From NCBI GenBank assembly GCA_016125225.1, contig WGME01000014.1, positions 62,001-126,000 of the forward strand: a stretch of 64,000 bases of DNA, given 5' to 3'. Every line of letters starts with the position of its first letter. The stretch's first letter is position 1. Shown here in pieces: positions 37,245 through 45,871 of the stretch. The DNA comes from a bacterium. GTDB taxonomy: Bacteria; Planctomycetota; Planctomycetia; Planctomycetales; Planctomycetaceae. The notes under the pieces are model-generated. The model ran no database searches. It saw nothing but the letters and a program-made list of their open reading frames with translations, and was not told the origin of the DNA. The position numbers and the translations under genes were made by a program.

Positions 37245-38441
37245 GTGAAACACCGGCCGGCGATTGCACTTTTGATCGAAACATCCAACAGCTATGCCCG
37301 CGGGCTGCTGGAAGGGATCATCGCGTATGTCCGCGCGCATGATGCCTGGTCGATCTGGCTGCCGGAACAACGCCGTGGGGAGGCCCCGCCGGAATGGATT
37401 CGCGACTGGAAGGGGGACGGCATTATCGCCCGTATCGAGACGGAGGAAATCGCACAGATTCTCAGGAAAACGCAGCTGCCAGTGGTTGATGTGAGTGCGG
37501 CCCGGCCGTTGACTTCGGTCCCATGGGTGGAAACCGATGATACGGCGATCGCGAAGATGGCGGTTGAACATCTCGCCGAGCGTGGGTTCCGACGATTGGC
37601 GTTTGCGGGTGACAGCCGGTTCAACTGGTCGCGATTCCGTCAGCAGGCCTTTGTCACCGCGTGTGATGAGGCGGGTTTGCCCTGTGATCTGGCGCCGGAA
37701 ACCTGGCAAGCGACGCGGCGGAAACCCAGCTCAGCGTCACTCTGTTCCTTTCCGGAATGGTTGACGCATATCGAGAAGCCGCTCGGTCTGTTCTGCTGTT
37801 ACGACATCAAAGCCCAACAAGTGCTCGATGTCTGCCGCACATTGAACATCGCCGTCCCGGAGCAGGTTGCGGTCTTGGGGGTCGATAACGATCCCATTCT
37901 GTGCAATCTCTGCACGCCGCCGTTGTCGAGTGTGATTCCGGATGCCTTCCGCACGGGCTATACCGCCGCCGAATTGCTGGAACGCATGCTGCGTGGTGAG
38001 ACTGTCTCACCACAGCCGTACCTGATTCCGCCGCTGGGTATTGAAACCCGGCAGTCCACGGAAACCTTGGCCGTTGAAGACCCGGTAATTGCCGAAGCGT
38101 TGCGGTTCATTCGGGAGCGGGCGCGGGACGGCATTGATGTCAGCGATGTGCTGAAGGTGGTGCCATGGTCTCGGCGGGTCTTCGAGTCACGTTTTCAACA
38201 GATTGTCGGGCGGTCACCCCATCAGGAAATTGTGCGGGTGCGATTGTCACGGGTGCAGCAATTGCTCGCTGATACTGACCTTTCCCTGAGTGAAATCGCC
38301 ATGCGCACCGGTTTCGAGCATCCAGAATATCTCTCGGTCGTCTTCAAACGGGAACTGGGAATCACGCCATCGGCTTATCGACAGAAACATCAGTCGGCGA
38401 CCGGTGTCGGGGCAGGCAGGTCACGGAAGCGAATGGGATAA
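37245..38441 (+). CDS. XylR-like AraC-family regulator
   Basis: This 398-residue regulator has an N-terminal periplasmic-binding-protein-like sensor (about 1-265: IALLIETSNSYARGLLEGI, then AVLGVDNDPILCNLCTPPLS). A C-terminal AraC double helix-turn-helix (about 285-385) includes LSEIAMRTGFEHPEYLSVVF and the KRELGITPSAYRQKH end. The layout is that of XylR, which senses a sugar and activates catabolic genes. The start is GTG with GAGAAG upstream. The divergent Gfo/Idh oxidoreductase is the likely target, and a sugar or sugar derivative the likely ligand. Its 3' end overlaps the convergent 433-aa gene by 52 bases. Confidence 0.9.
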   Translation: MKHRPAIALLIETSNSYARGLLEGIIAYVRAHDAWSIWLPEQRRGEAPPEWIRDWKGDGIIARIETEEIAQILRKTQLPVVDVSAARPLTSVPWVETDDTAIAKMAVEHLAERGFRRLAFAGDSRFNWSRFRQQAFVTACDEAGLPCDLAPETWQATRRKPSSASLCSFPEWLTHIEKPLGLFCCYDIKAQQVLDVCRTLNIAVPEQVAVLGVDNDPILCNLCTPPLSSVIPDAFRTGYTAAELLERMLRGETVSPQPYLIPPLGIETRQSTETLAVEDPVIAEALRFIRERARDGIDVSDVLKVVPWSRRVFESRFQQIVGRSPHQEIVRVRLSRVQQLLADTDLSLSEIAMRTGFEHPEYLSVVFKRELGITPSAYRQKHQSATGVGAGRSRKRMG

Positions 38442-39691
38442 GCCACGTCGAGCAACTGCGTCGGTGCCGCATATTCAAAGCGATAATCGAGCGGTTGGCC
38501 GGGCAGCTTGTCGAACAAATATTCCAGTATCATCGCACCATCGGCTTCCGCAGCGACATCAAACGATTCTGCAGGATAGATAGTTTCGTTGCGGCCGATC
38601 AATCTCGCGGAACGATGAAATAACCCTGCACGATGGGATTCAAACGCCGGGCCGCCCTGATCATAGTTGACCACGATGCGGATGCTGGCCCTGAGTTGAT
38701 TCTCACCGGACGGTTGAAAGTCTACCTTGCGGAGACGTACCGCAACGCCGCCGCGACGCTTCACAATACCCGGCGACAGATCGTGAGCCGCAAACGCGAC
38801 GGTATCCCAACGGGCGGTGTAGTGCACGGTCGCGGTGCCGGTGAGAGACCAGAGGGTTGCCTTGGCATCGGGCCAGAGCAAATCGACCGGAAAAACGACT
38901 TCACTGCCACCATCGGGAAAAGGTAATTCCAAGACGGCGGGTGGATTCCAGGGTGTCAGGGACTCGTTCGTAGCAGTCGTTCCAGACCAGTCCTTCATGG
39001 CAACACGCACAAATAACGGCCGCAAGCGTGGTTCAATCTGCAAGCGCCATTCGCTCCGCAGCAATTGCGATCGATCATTATTCGGAAGCGGCTTCAAAGA
39101 GGCTGACACCTGACTGATTCGAGCCGCTCCCTCTATGACCTTTGGCGGATGCAGTGTTGGCGGAACCGGGGTGAAGAGAAAGTGATGGCGATCTGGTTGC
39201 CACACGCAGCGGGTCTCGGTCACGGACTCCAGCAGACTGACGCCCTGCCAGAAGGTGAAGTTGCCCTCAAGTTGGGGCACGCCTGACGAGGATACCTGCT
39301 TGTCAAAGCGAACCACATTTGCTGTCTGTGACTGAATCCCCATCTCGATATTAAACGTTGATGACGTTTCGGACCTGGTCAGTTCCCACATACTCGGCTT
39401 CAACGACGCCGCAGCCAGTTCCCGCTCCCACTGGTTTCGTAGCCGGGCCAGAATGTCGCGCGTCGCGGGGGAGTAACCGCTGAGATCTTCCGGCAAATCG
39501 GAAAGGGCACTCGCCCCCAAATCCTGCAATGATTTCAAGCCGCGCGAACGTTCCGAGGCGTCGAGCGATTCCAGATGCCGTATCGCCTGCGAAATTGCGG
39601 TTGCCACGGCCGATGATGGCGTCGGTTCATCTGCCCAGGCCCCGGCCATCGTAACTATCACAGCAATGGTGATGAGCAATGGTCGCGACAT
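38390..39691 (-). CDS. Exported protein of unknown function (433 aa)
   Basis: A signal peptide (LLITIAVIVTMAGAWADE) is followed by an alpha-helical section (about 25-95: AIRHLESLDASERSRGLKSL, then LARLRNQWERELA). A long beta-rich part follows, with WQPDRHHFLFTPVPPTLHPP, YTARWDTVAFAAHDLS and VAVRLRKVDFQPSGENQLRA. The N-terminal part looks like a single HEAT-like hairpin. I recognise no family and see no catalytic motif. Its 3' end runs 52 bases into the convergent regulator gene. The next gene upstream on its strand is the DUF1080 lipoprotein, 45 bases away, so the two may be co-transcribed. Confidence 0.7.
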   Translation of the reverse strand: MSRPLLITIAVIVTMAGAWADEPTPSSAVATAISQAIRHLESLDASERSRGLKSLQDLGASALSDLPEDLSGYSPATRDILARLRNQWERELAAASLKPSMWELTRSETSSTFNIEMGIQSQTANVVRFDKQVSSSGVPQLEGNFTFWQGVSLLESVTETRCVWQPDRHHFLFTPVPPTLHPPKVIEGAARISQVSASLKPLPNNDRSQLLRSEWRLQIEPRLRPLFVRVAMKDWSGTTATNESLTPWNPPAVLELPFPDGGSEVVFPVDLLWPDAKATLWSLTGTATVHYTARWDTVAFAAHDLSPGIVKRRGGVAVRLRKVDFQPSGENQLRASIRIVVNYDQGGPAFESHRAGLFHRSARLIGRNETIYPAESFDVAAEADGAMILEYLFDKLPGQPLDYRFEYAAPTQLLDVAYPIRFRDLPAPTPVAD

Positions 39692-39736
39692 GGCGTGATC
39701 ACTCCAGCGCTCGGCGATGTCTCGCGGCTATTGGGG

Positions 39737-40465
39737 TTATTCGTCGATGCGGATGCGCAGGTGGCGGACTTCGAACGGGAAATCTTCGGCTTGGATGCCA
39801 ATGCTGCCGGAACTGAGGAAGTTCGGTTCGCTGGATGAAATCGGCGTGCCATTCAGTGAGACATTCAGCGCACCATCTTTCGAAACAATTTCCAGGGAAT
39901 TCCACTGACCGACCGGTTTGCGAGCGGCCTCGCGGGCCGCGCCATCATCTTTGACCACCGGCGGCTCAGCACCACCGTTCTCCTTAATCGCGGCCATCTG
40001 CACGTGCTTGCCCTGAACTTCCAGGCACAACGGCCAGATCTTCGCTTCACCGGTGATGTAGATGAGGAAGCCTGTGTTCCCTTTGAATTTGGCCTCGTCG
40101 GTCAGGTTGGCCGGTCGCGGGAACTTGTAATCAAGCTTCAATGTAAAGTTCTGGAAGCTCTCTTTGGAATAGAGGTAGCCACGCGGCTTGCCGGAGGAAA
40201 TCAAACGGTCTTGGTCTTCGGTCCAAGTATCCACTTCGGCGGGAAAGCTGACGAAATCGGCAAGCGAAAGCAACCGGAAGTCGGGCTCCAGCTCAAAGGG
40301 CGTTTCTGGTTCCGGCTCGGGGAGGGGCAGGGTGGCCTGGGTTTCCGGCTCCGGAGTGGCAGAGAGGGGTGGTGCCATCTTCGACGGCGTGGTGGTGGGG
40401 GCACACCCGGCCCAACTACCACAGATGATCAGTCCGCTCACCCAGCAGAGAATGCTTCGGTTCAT
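39737..40465 (-). CDS. DUF1080 (3-keto-disaccharide hydrolase-like) lipoprotein
   Basis: This 242-residue protein has a lipoprotein signal ending WAGC (Cys at about residue 20) and a Pro/Glu/Thr-rich linker. A DUF1080 domain starts with FRLLSLADFVSFPAEVDTW. FTLKLDYKFPRPANL, TGFLIYITGEAKIWPLCLEV, WNSLEIVSKDGALNVSLNG and IGIQAEDFPFEVRHLRI follow. DUF1080 is a concanavalin-like fold; some members hydrolyse 3-keto-glycosides, others only bind glycans. The start at 40465 is preferred over 40522 because it begins the signal. The protein is probably anchored to a membrane facing the periplasm. Confidence 0.9.
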   Translation of the reverse strand: MNRSILCWVSGLIICGSWAGCAPTTTPSKMAPPLSATPEPETQATLPLPEPEPETPFELEPDFRLLSLADFVSFPAEVDTWTEDQDRLISSGKPRGYLYSKESFQNFTLKLDYKFPRPANLTDEAKFKGNTGFLIYITGEAKIWPLCLEVQGKHVQMAAIKENGGAEPPVVKDDGAAREAARKPVGQWNSLEIVSKDGALNVSLNGTPISSSEPNFLSSGSIGIQAEDFPFEVRHLRIRIDE

Positions 40466-40576
40466 GTCAATCAACGCTTTCCGGCTCTGATAGCTGACGT
40501 CTGCCATGCCACAGTGTAACATGGCAACCAGCCCGTGGGCATCCTTCCATCTTACCTTCTCTCAGGATCATGCATC

Positions 40577-41011
40577 ATGCTGCGACGTTGGACTCCATTT
40601 CTAGTGTTGGGTGGTTTGGCAACGACGTTCTTTGTCGGCTGGCAGAGTGGTGCGGCCCATGCCGAAAACGAAGCCAAAAGCCGCGTCTTTGAACTGCGGA
40701 CCTACACCACGCTGGAAGGGCGCTTACCGGCCTTAAATGCCCGCTTCCGTGATCACACCGTGGCGCTCTTCGAAAAGCATGGCATGACCAACGTCATCTA
40801 CCTGACGCCGATGGATGACGCGAAGAAGGACAACACGCTGGTCTATCTGTTGGCCCATGACAGCCGGGACGCCGCCAAGGCTTCGTTCCAGGCGTTCGGT
40901 CAAGACCCCGAATGGAAAGCCGCCCGCGAAGCATCAGAAGCCGATTGCAAAATCGTCTCGAAAGTGGAGTCGGTCTTCTTCACGCCGACTGATTATTCAC
41001 CGATGAAGTAA
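40577..41011 (+). CDS. NIPSNAP-family protein, exported
   Basis: This 144-residue protein has a signal peptide (PFLVLGGLATTFFVGWQSGAA) and one NIPSNAP domain (about 35-140). FELRTYTTLEGRLPALNARF starts the ferredoxin-like fold, and EKHGMTNVIYLTPM and LVYLLAHDSRDAAKASFQAF follow. NIPSNAP domains are dimeric alpha/beta barrels of unclear function, often exported in Planctomycetota. AGGA nine bases before the ATG at 40577 decides the start (the frame opens at 40535). The stop is followed within six bases by an inverted REP-like pair. Confidence 0.88.
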   Translation: MLRRWTPFLVLGGLATTFFVGWQSGAAHAENEAKSRVFELRTYTTLEGRLPALNARFRDHTVALFEKHGMTNVIYLTPMDDAKKDNTLVYLLAHDSRDAAKASFQAFGQDPEWKAAREASEADCKIVSKVESVFFTPTDYSPMK

Positions 41012-41016
41012 TCTCA

Positions 41017-41090
41017 TCTTAGCCCCACGTCAGTGACGTGGGGCAGATTCACGTGTGATATTCCCCCGGGTCATTGACCCGGGGCTAAGA
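41017..41090. repeat. Inverted pair of REP-like palindromes (BIME-like)
   Basis: Two palindromes form a 74-base unit bounded by TCTTAGCCCC (41017-41026) and its exact complement GGGGCTAAGA (41081-41090). The left palindrome (41022-41044) has perfect 11-base arms GCCCCACGTCA/TGACGTGGGGC. The right (41064-41084) has 10-base arms CCCCGGGTCA/TGACCCGGGG. The arms differ at the same positions on both sides, so pairing is kept while sequence changes. It fills nearly the whole gap between the NIPSNAP gene and mtnA. Confidence 0.85.
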
Positions 41091-41097
41091 CAATAGG

Positions 41098-42168
41098 ATG
41101 GAACCCCGCTCGATGAATCCCCGCCCCGCGGTCGCCTGGATCGGCCAACTCGATGGTTATCTGCAACTGATTGACCAGACCTTGCTGCCGACGCAGGATG
41201 TGCTGATTGATTGCCGAACCGTGGAACAAGTGTGGGAAGCGATCAAGTCGCTGCGCGTGCGGGGGGCTCCGGCCATTGGAGTCGCCGCCGCTTATGGCGT
41301 GATTGTGGGCTGCCAGTCACAAGCCGAACTGCCCCGCAGTGAATTCGACGCCCGCCTGACCCACGTGCTCGACTATCTCGCAACGAGCCGACCGACTGCC
41401 GTTAATCTCTTCTGGGCGCTCGACCGGATGAAAGCGACGGCGGCGGAGCAACCGGACACGCTTCTGTCCTCAGAGCTCTTATCGCGACTGCTGGAAGAAG
41501 CCCGCACGATCGAAGTAGAAGATCGGGCCATGTGCGCCGCCATGGGTCGCTTTGGTGCCGAACTCCTGGCGAATTGCAGCGGTGTCCTCACTCACTGCAA
41601 CACCGGCGGGCTCGCCACGGCCGGTGATGGCACCGCTTTGGCGGCCATCTTCGCGGCTGCGAAGGCCAATCCCAAACTGCAGGTCTACGCCGATGAGACG
41701 CGACCGTTGTTGCAGGGGGCTCGGCTCACGGCTTGGGAACTGTTGCAGCGCGGTGTCCATGTCACCCTCATTTGCGATTCCATGGCCGCATGTGTGATGA
41801 AGCTGCGACGCGTGCAGGCCGTGATCGTCGGGGCCGATCGTATCGCCGCCAATGGCGACGCCGCGAACAAAATCGGGACGTATGGTCTTTCGGTGCTGGC
41901 GAAGGCCCACGGTATTCCGTTTTATGTCGCGGCCCCGTCCAGCACGTTCGATCTCACCTTGGAATCGGGCGAGTTGATCCCCATTGAAGAACGGGCAGCG
42001 AGCGAAATCACTAACGGGTTCGGCAAGCAGACGGCACCCACCGATTGCCCGGTCTTTAACCCAGCGTTCGATGTGGCACCCGCCGAAAATATCACCGCCA
42101 TCATCACTGAACGGGGCGTCATTCAACCGGTCACAGTCGACAATGTCCGAAAGATGATCAAAGGATAA
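41098..42168 (+). CDS. mtnA: S-methyl-5-thioribose-1-phosphate isomerase
   Basis: This 356-residue enzyme isomerises 5-methylthioribose 1-phosphate to methylthioribulose 1-phosphate in the methionine salvage pathway. LRVRGAPAIGVAAAYGV is the phosphate-binding region. GVLTHCNTGGLATAGDGTAL carries the catalytic Cys, and VIVGADRIAANGDAANKIGTY carries the catalytic Asp. PSSTFDLTLESGELIPIEER closes the domain. The length is normal. The start may be 41098, or ATG 41113 (MNPRPAVAW), which has GGAA nine bases upstream. The gene begins eight bases after the REP-like pair. No other methionine salvage gene is adjacent. Confidence 0.94.
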   Translation: MEPRSMNPRPAVAWIGQLDGYLQLIDQTLLPTQDVLIDCRTVEQVWEAIKSLRVRGAPAIGVAAAYGVIVGCQSQAELPRSEFDARLTHVLDYLATSRPTAVNLFWALDRMKATAAEQPDTLLSSELLSRLLEEARTIEVEDRAMCAAMGRFGAELLANCSGVLTHCNTGGLATAGDGTALAAIFAAAKANPKLQVYADETRPLLQGARLTAWELLQRGVHVTLICDSMAACVMKLRRVQAVIVGADRIAANGDAANKIGTYGLSVLAKAHGIPFYVAAPSSTFDLTLESGELIPIEERAASEITNGFGKQTAPTDCPVFNPAFDVAPAENITAIITERGVIQPVTVDNVRKMIKG

Positions 42169-42208
42169 GTTGGGGGAAGGGTGAAGCACGGATCGGAGTA
42201 TAGCGACG

Positions 42209-44932
42209 GTGTCGAAATCCAATCCCAGTGATCCGTCTCCTTTGTTAGCCATCCTAGACGGGGCACCGTCGCGAAATCGTTCACAGCTTCGACTTCTCTT
42301 GATCACATGGTTGGTGCGATCGTATCGGCTGCTGATCTTAGGATTCGCAGTCTGGTTAATTCATCACGCCGCTCAAACGACGGCCTCTCCGTCAGACGAT
42401 GCCGATGCAGGCATTTCGATAACTTCGGCCCGCCAGATCTTTCCACAGGCGGATCGACTGCGACCAGCGGAGCCGCAACAGAAACGTGTTGCGGTGTTAT
42501 CCGCCAGCGGGGAACTATTGGGTTATGTGTTACGGACCTCGCCGGACACAGATGACCTCGTGGGCTATACCGGACCGAATGACCTGCTGATTGGACTCTC
42601 TCCCGCTGGTGAAGTCGTCCAGGTGCGTTTGCTCGAGAGCCATGACACGGCATCGCACGTCGAAAGCATTCGGACGGCGCAAGAATTCTGGCAGCAGTTT
42701 CCCGGTTGGACACCCGGGCTGCAGCCTTTTCCAAAGATCGAAGGCGTCAGTGGCTCAACGCTGACCAGTCTGGCGATGGCAGAGGCGGTCCAGCGCCGGC
42801 TCTCTGGTGGGACAACATCACTTCGGTTTCCGGAAGCGGTCTCATTGAAAGAGGTGCAATCGTTTTTTCCTGATGCCAACTCCATCAAAGTCGATCAGCC
42901 TCGTGCTGGCTGGACTGCCGCTTTCGATGCCCAATCGGCATTACTCGGGTATGTCGTGCGAACATCACCGGCGACCGACAACCAGATCGGATATCAGGGG
43001 CCGACGGAATCATTGTTCTCCGTCTCCCCCGATCAACAGACGATTCTCGCGGTCCGCATCCGCCAGAGCTACGAAACCCCTGACTATGTTCAACGCATTG
43101 AAAACGATGCGGCTTTTCTGCATTTGCTGGCGGGACGAACTCTGGAGGATTACCGCCAGCTTGATTTCCAGTCGGCCGGCATCGAAGGGGTTTCCGGAGC
43201 AACGATCACCAGCTTTTCCATCGCCGATGGAATTCGCCGTCGACTCCGAATGGATGCCACATTCCAGGCGGAAAAAGAGACGTCATCTCGAAGCGTGAGG
43301 AATGTCACCCTACGTCAAATGGTTCTGGTGGGAATCATTGCGGGCGGACTGCTGATGACGTTCTGGACGCGTCTGCGCGGACGATGGACGCGACGCCTTT
43401 GGCAGGTCGCCGTGATCATCCTGTTTGGTTTTTGGCTGGGAGATCTGCTGTCGTTATCCCTGCTGACAGGCTGGTCGCGACATGGATTGTCAGAAAGTTC
43501 CTCCGTCGTTTTGATGGTGCTGGCAGCGGTGTCGCTGGGGATACCCTGGACCACAAAGCAACAGATGTATTGTCATCAGTTGTGCCCGCATGGTGTGGCT
43601 CAGGAGTGGTTAGGGAAGCTCCCGGTACAGAAATGGCACCTGCCGCGTAGGCTGACCCGTTGGTTATCGTTCTTTCCGAGCATCATATTGATCGTTGCCT
43701 TAGCATTGGCTGTCCTGAAACCCGGCTTCGATTTAACACAACTCGAACCGTTCGATGCCTGGTCGGTGGGGACGTTGGCCGTCGCTTCTTGTGTGATTGC
43801 GATTCTGGGATTAGCCACTTCGGTGGTGCTGCCACAGGGGTATTGCCGCTTCGGTTGCCCAACCGGGGCGTTGTTGAAATTCGTGCGTTCTCATGGCCAG
43901 GCAGAATCGTTTGGCCGACAGGAAGCGATAGCCTCCGTAGCAATCGTCGCCATCGCGGCAGTTCATTTTGCGTCATCATGGGAAACAAAAATAAACCAGG
44001 AGAAGTTGCCTCAAACATTCAGCGATCGCTTGCCGATGCCCGCCATCTCAGGTGATGCCTTCGGCACAAGCTGGTCGGTACGTCTGCGACCGAGTCAAAC
44101 GTTGCCTGTGGAACTGCGCGAGTCACTGTCGGCAGAATTGGTCCGCATCGAACGAAAACTGTCGCACTGGCAGCCCGAGTCGGAAACTTCATTGTTCAAT
44201 AGCAGCGACACCACGCTGGAACTCGAAGTTTCCGAGGAGTTAATCCAACTCCTGCAGCAGGCTAAAGAGACCAGTGAGCTGACTCAGGGAAAGTACGACA
44301 TCACCGTCTCGCCGTTGGTGGATTTGTGGGGCTATGGTCCTGCGCGTCGCACGGGGGTGCCTACCGATGACGAAATCGCCACGGCCCTGGACCGCGTTGG
44401 TTGGAACAATCTGCATATCGATGCGGAATACCATTCACTTCGGAAAGACCACCCGCAGTTGCAAATCGATCTCGGCTCATTCCTGCAGGGCTATGCGGCC
44501 GATCGACTCGCTGTGTTGCTATCGGCCGGGCAGATCGACGAGTTTCTGATCGACGTCGGTGGGGAACTGCGGGCACGTGGTTTCTGGTCTGTCGCGATTG
44601 ATGATCCGCACGATCCGCAGCGGCCGTTGCTCACATTGAAATTGAAAGACCAGGCTTTGGCGACCAGTGGCACATACCGTCCCGGTTTGAATGGCGAAAC
44701 GACCACGCGGCATCTGTTGTCACCGGTAACCGGCCGCCCCATCGTGACCGATTTCGTGCTGTGTGCGGTGATCGCTCCGATCGCTTGTGATGCCGACCGG
44801 TGGGCCACCGCGTACTTGTCTCTGCCGGTTGACGAGGCCTTGTCACTGGCCGAATCACGGCACGACGCGGTCTTGCTGGTCACACAAAATGGTCTCATCC
44901 AAAAGACCTCGTGGTGGCCCCGTGACCAATGA
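42209..44932 (+). CDS. FMN_bind x2 / NosR-like membrane / ApbE fusion
   Basis: This 907-residue fusion is predicted to move electrons across or along the membrane and to flavinylate itself. A membrane helix (about 28-52) is followed by two FMN-binding domains. Their acceptor motifs are GVSGSTLTS (Thr184) and GVSGATITS (Thr332). Five or six helices (368-590) follow, with YCHQLCP (Cys455, Cys459) and YCRFGCP (Cys546, Cys550) as in NosR/4Fe-4S-type membrane proteins. An ApbE domain (about 612-895) has LQIDLGSFLQGYAADR, DVGGELRARG, ATSGTYRP, HLLSPVTGRP and CDADRWATAY (Mg ligands Asp863 and Thr867). The lysine usual in D-L-G-x-x-x-K-G is Gln759. The extra CxxCxxCxxxCP ferredoxin motifs of NosR are absent. 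No nos genes are nearby. Confidence 0.92.
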   Translation: MSKSNPSDPSPLLAILDGAPSRNRSQLRLLLITWLVRSYRLLILGFAVWLIHHAAQTTASPSDDADAGISITSARQIFPQADRLRPAEPQQKRVAVLSASGELLGYVLRTSPDTDDLVGYTGPNDLLIGLSPAGEVVQVRLLESHDTASHVESIRTAQEFWQQFPGWTPGLQPFPKIEGVSGSTLTSLAMAEAVQRRLSGGTTSLRFPEAVSLKEVQSFFPDANSIKVDQPRAGWTAAFDAQSALLGYVVRTSPATDNQIGYQGPTESLFSVSPDQQTILAVRIRQSYETPDYVQRIENDAAFLHLLAGRTLEDYRQLDFQSAGIEGVSGATITSFSIADGIRRRLRMDATFQAEKETSSRSVRNVTLRQMVLVGIIAGGLLMTFWTRLRGRWTRRLWQVAVIILFGFWLGDLLSLSLLTGWSRHGLSESSSVVLMVLAAVSLGIPWTTKQQMYCHQLCPHGVAQEWLGKLPVQKWHLPRRLTRWLSFFPSIILIVALALAVLKPGFDLTQLEPFDAWSVGTLAVASCVIAILGLATSVVLPQGYCRFGCPTGALLKFVRSHGQAESFGRQEAIASVAIVAIAAVHFASSWETKINQEKLPQTFSDRLPMPAISGDAFGTSWSVRLRPSQTLPVELRESLSAELVRIERKLSHWQPESETSLFNSSDTTLELEVSEELIQLLQQAKETSELTQGKYDITVSPLVDLWGYGPARRTGVPTDDEIATALDRVGWNNLHIDAEYHSLRKDHPQLQIDLGSFLQGYAADRLAVLLSAGQIDEFLIDVGGELRARGFWSVAIDDPHDPQRPLLTLKLKDQALATSGTYRPGLNGETTTRHLLSPVTGRPIVTDFVLCAVIAPIACDADRWATAYLSLPVDEALSLAESRHDAVLLVTQNGLIQKTSWWPRDQ

Positions 44933-45037
44933 TACATCCATTCCGCCCAGTATCGTGAACCTGGCGAGGCTTCCGGCTGTCCGCAACGGTGTGGCATTGG
45001 CAGAATGGGGTGCCCGATCTGAAGGAGATATCATCTC

Positions 45038-45847
45038 ATGCCCGGTGTAAAATGTTGGCAGGTCGATGCCTTTACGAATCAGCCGTTCGGTGGCAATCCG
45101 GCAGCCATCTGCTGGCTCGAAGACGCCGCCGATTCGGCTTGGATGCAATTCGTGGCCGCGGAGATGAACCTGTCCGAGACAGCGTTCGTGCGACGACTGG
45201 AGACGGATCTCGAATTGCGGTGGTTCACGCCCACCGTCGAAGTTGACTTGTGTGGTCATGCCACGTTGGCCACAGCTCACGCCCTATGGTCTGCGAACAT
45301 CTTGGAATCAACGCAACCGCTGCGGTTTCAGACGCGGAGTGGTTTGCTGACCTGCACGCGCGACGGCGATTTTATCGAACTCGATTTCCCGGCCACACCG
45401 CCGACGGACATTGACCTGCCGAATGGGTTGGCAGAGGCGTTGGGAGCCAAGCCGATCGCGGTGGGGCAAAGCCGCTTTGATCTCGTCGCTGTGTACGAAT
45501 CCGCCGCGACGGTGCGTCACCTGAAGCCAGATTTTCGACAATTGGAACGCTTTCCCGTGCGGGGCGTAATCATCACGGCTCCAGCGGACGAACCGGGCTT
45601 CGATTTCGTCTCGCGTTTCTTCGCTCCCAACGTCGGTGTCGATGAAGACCCCGTGTGCGGTTCGGCCCACTGCTGCCTCACCCCTTATTGGGCTGCTCGA
45701 CTCGACAAAGCGGACCTGATGGCCCATCAAGTCTCAGCACGCGGCGGGGTACTCCGTTTGAAACATCGAAATGACCGAGTCATTCTCGGCGGCCAAGCCG
45801 TAACTGTCTGGCAGGGGGAACTGACCAGTGCCGCGGGCCGTCGCTAA
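45038..45847 (+). CDS. PhzF-family isomerase
   Basis: This 269-residue protein has the PhzF/diaminopimelate-epimerase fold. QVDAFTNQPFGGNPAAICWL starts the first half. MNLSETAFV holds the catalytic Glu47, equivalent to the active-site Glu of PhzF. FTPTVEVDLCGHATLATAHAL follows, and EDPVCGSAHCCLTPYW is the second-half signature. PhzF itself isomerises a phenazine precursor, but most family members have unknown substrates and no phenazine genes are present here. AAGGAG lies ten bases before the ATG. It converges on the epimerase gene, with 24 bases between stops. Confidence 0.92.
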   Translation: MPGVKCWQVDAFTNQPFGGNPAAICWLEDAADSAWMQFVAAEMNLSETAFVRRLETDLELRWFTPTVEVDLCGHATLATAHALWSANILESTQPLRFQTRSGLLTCTRDGDFIELDFPATPPTDIDLPNGLAEALGAKPIAVGQSRFDLVAVYESAATVRHLKPDFRQLERFPVRGVIITAPADEPGFDFVSRFFAPNVGVDEDPVCGSAHCCLTPYWAARLDKADLMAHQVSARGGVLRLKHRNDRVILGGQAVTVWQGELTSAAGRR

Positions 45848-45871
45848 GACAGTCGCACGTTCTTTGAATTG

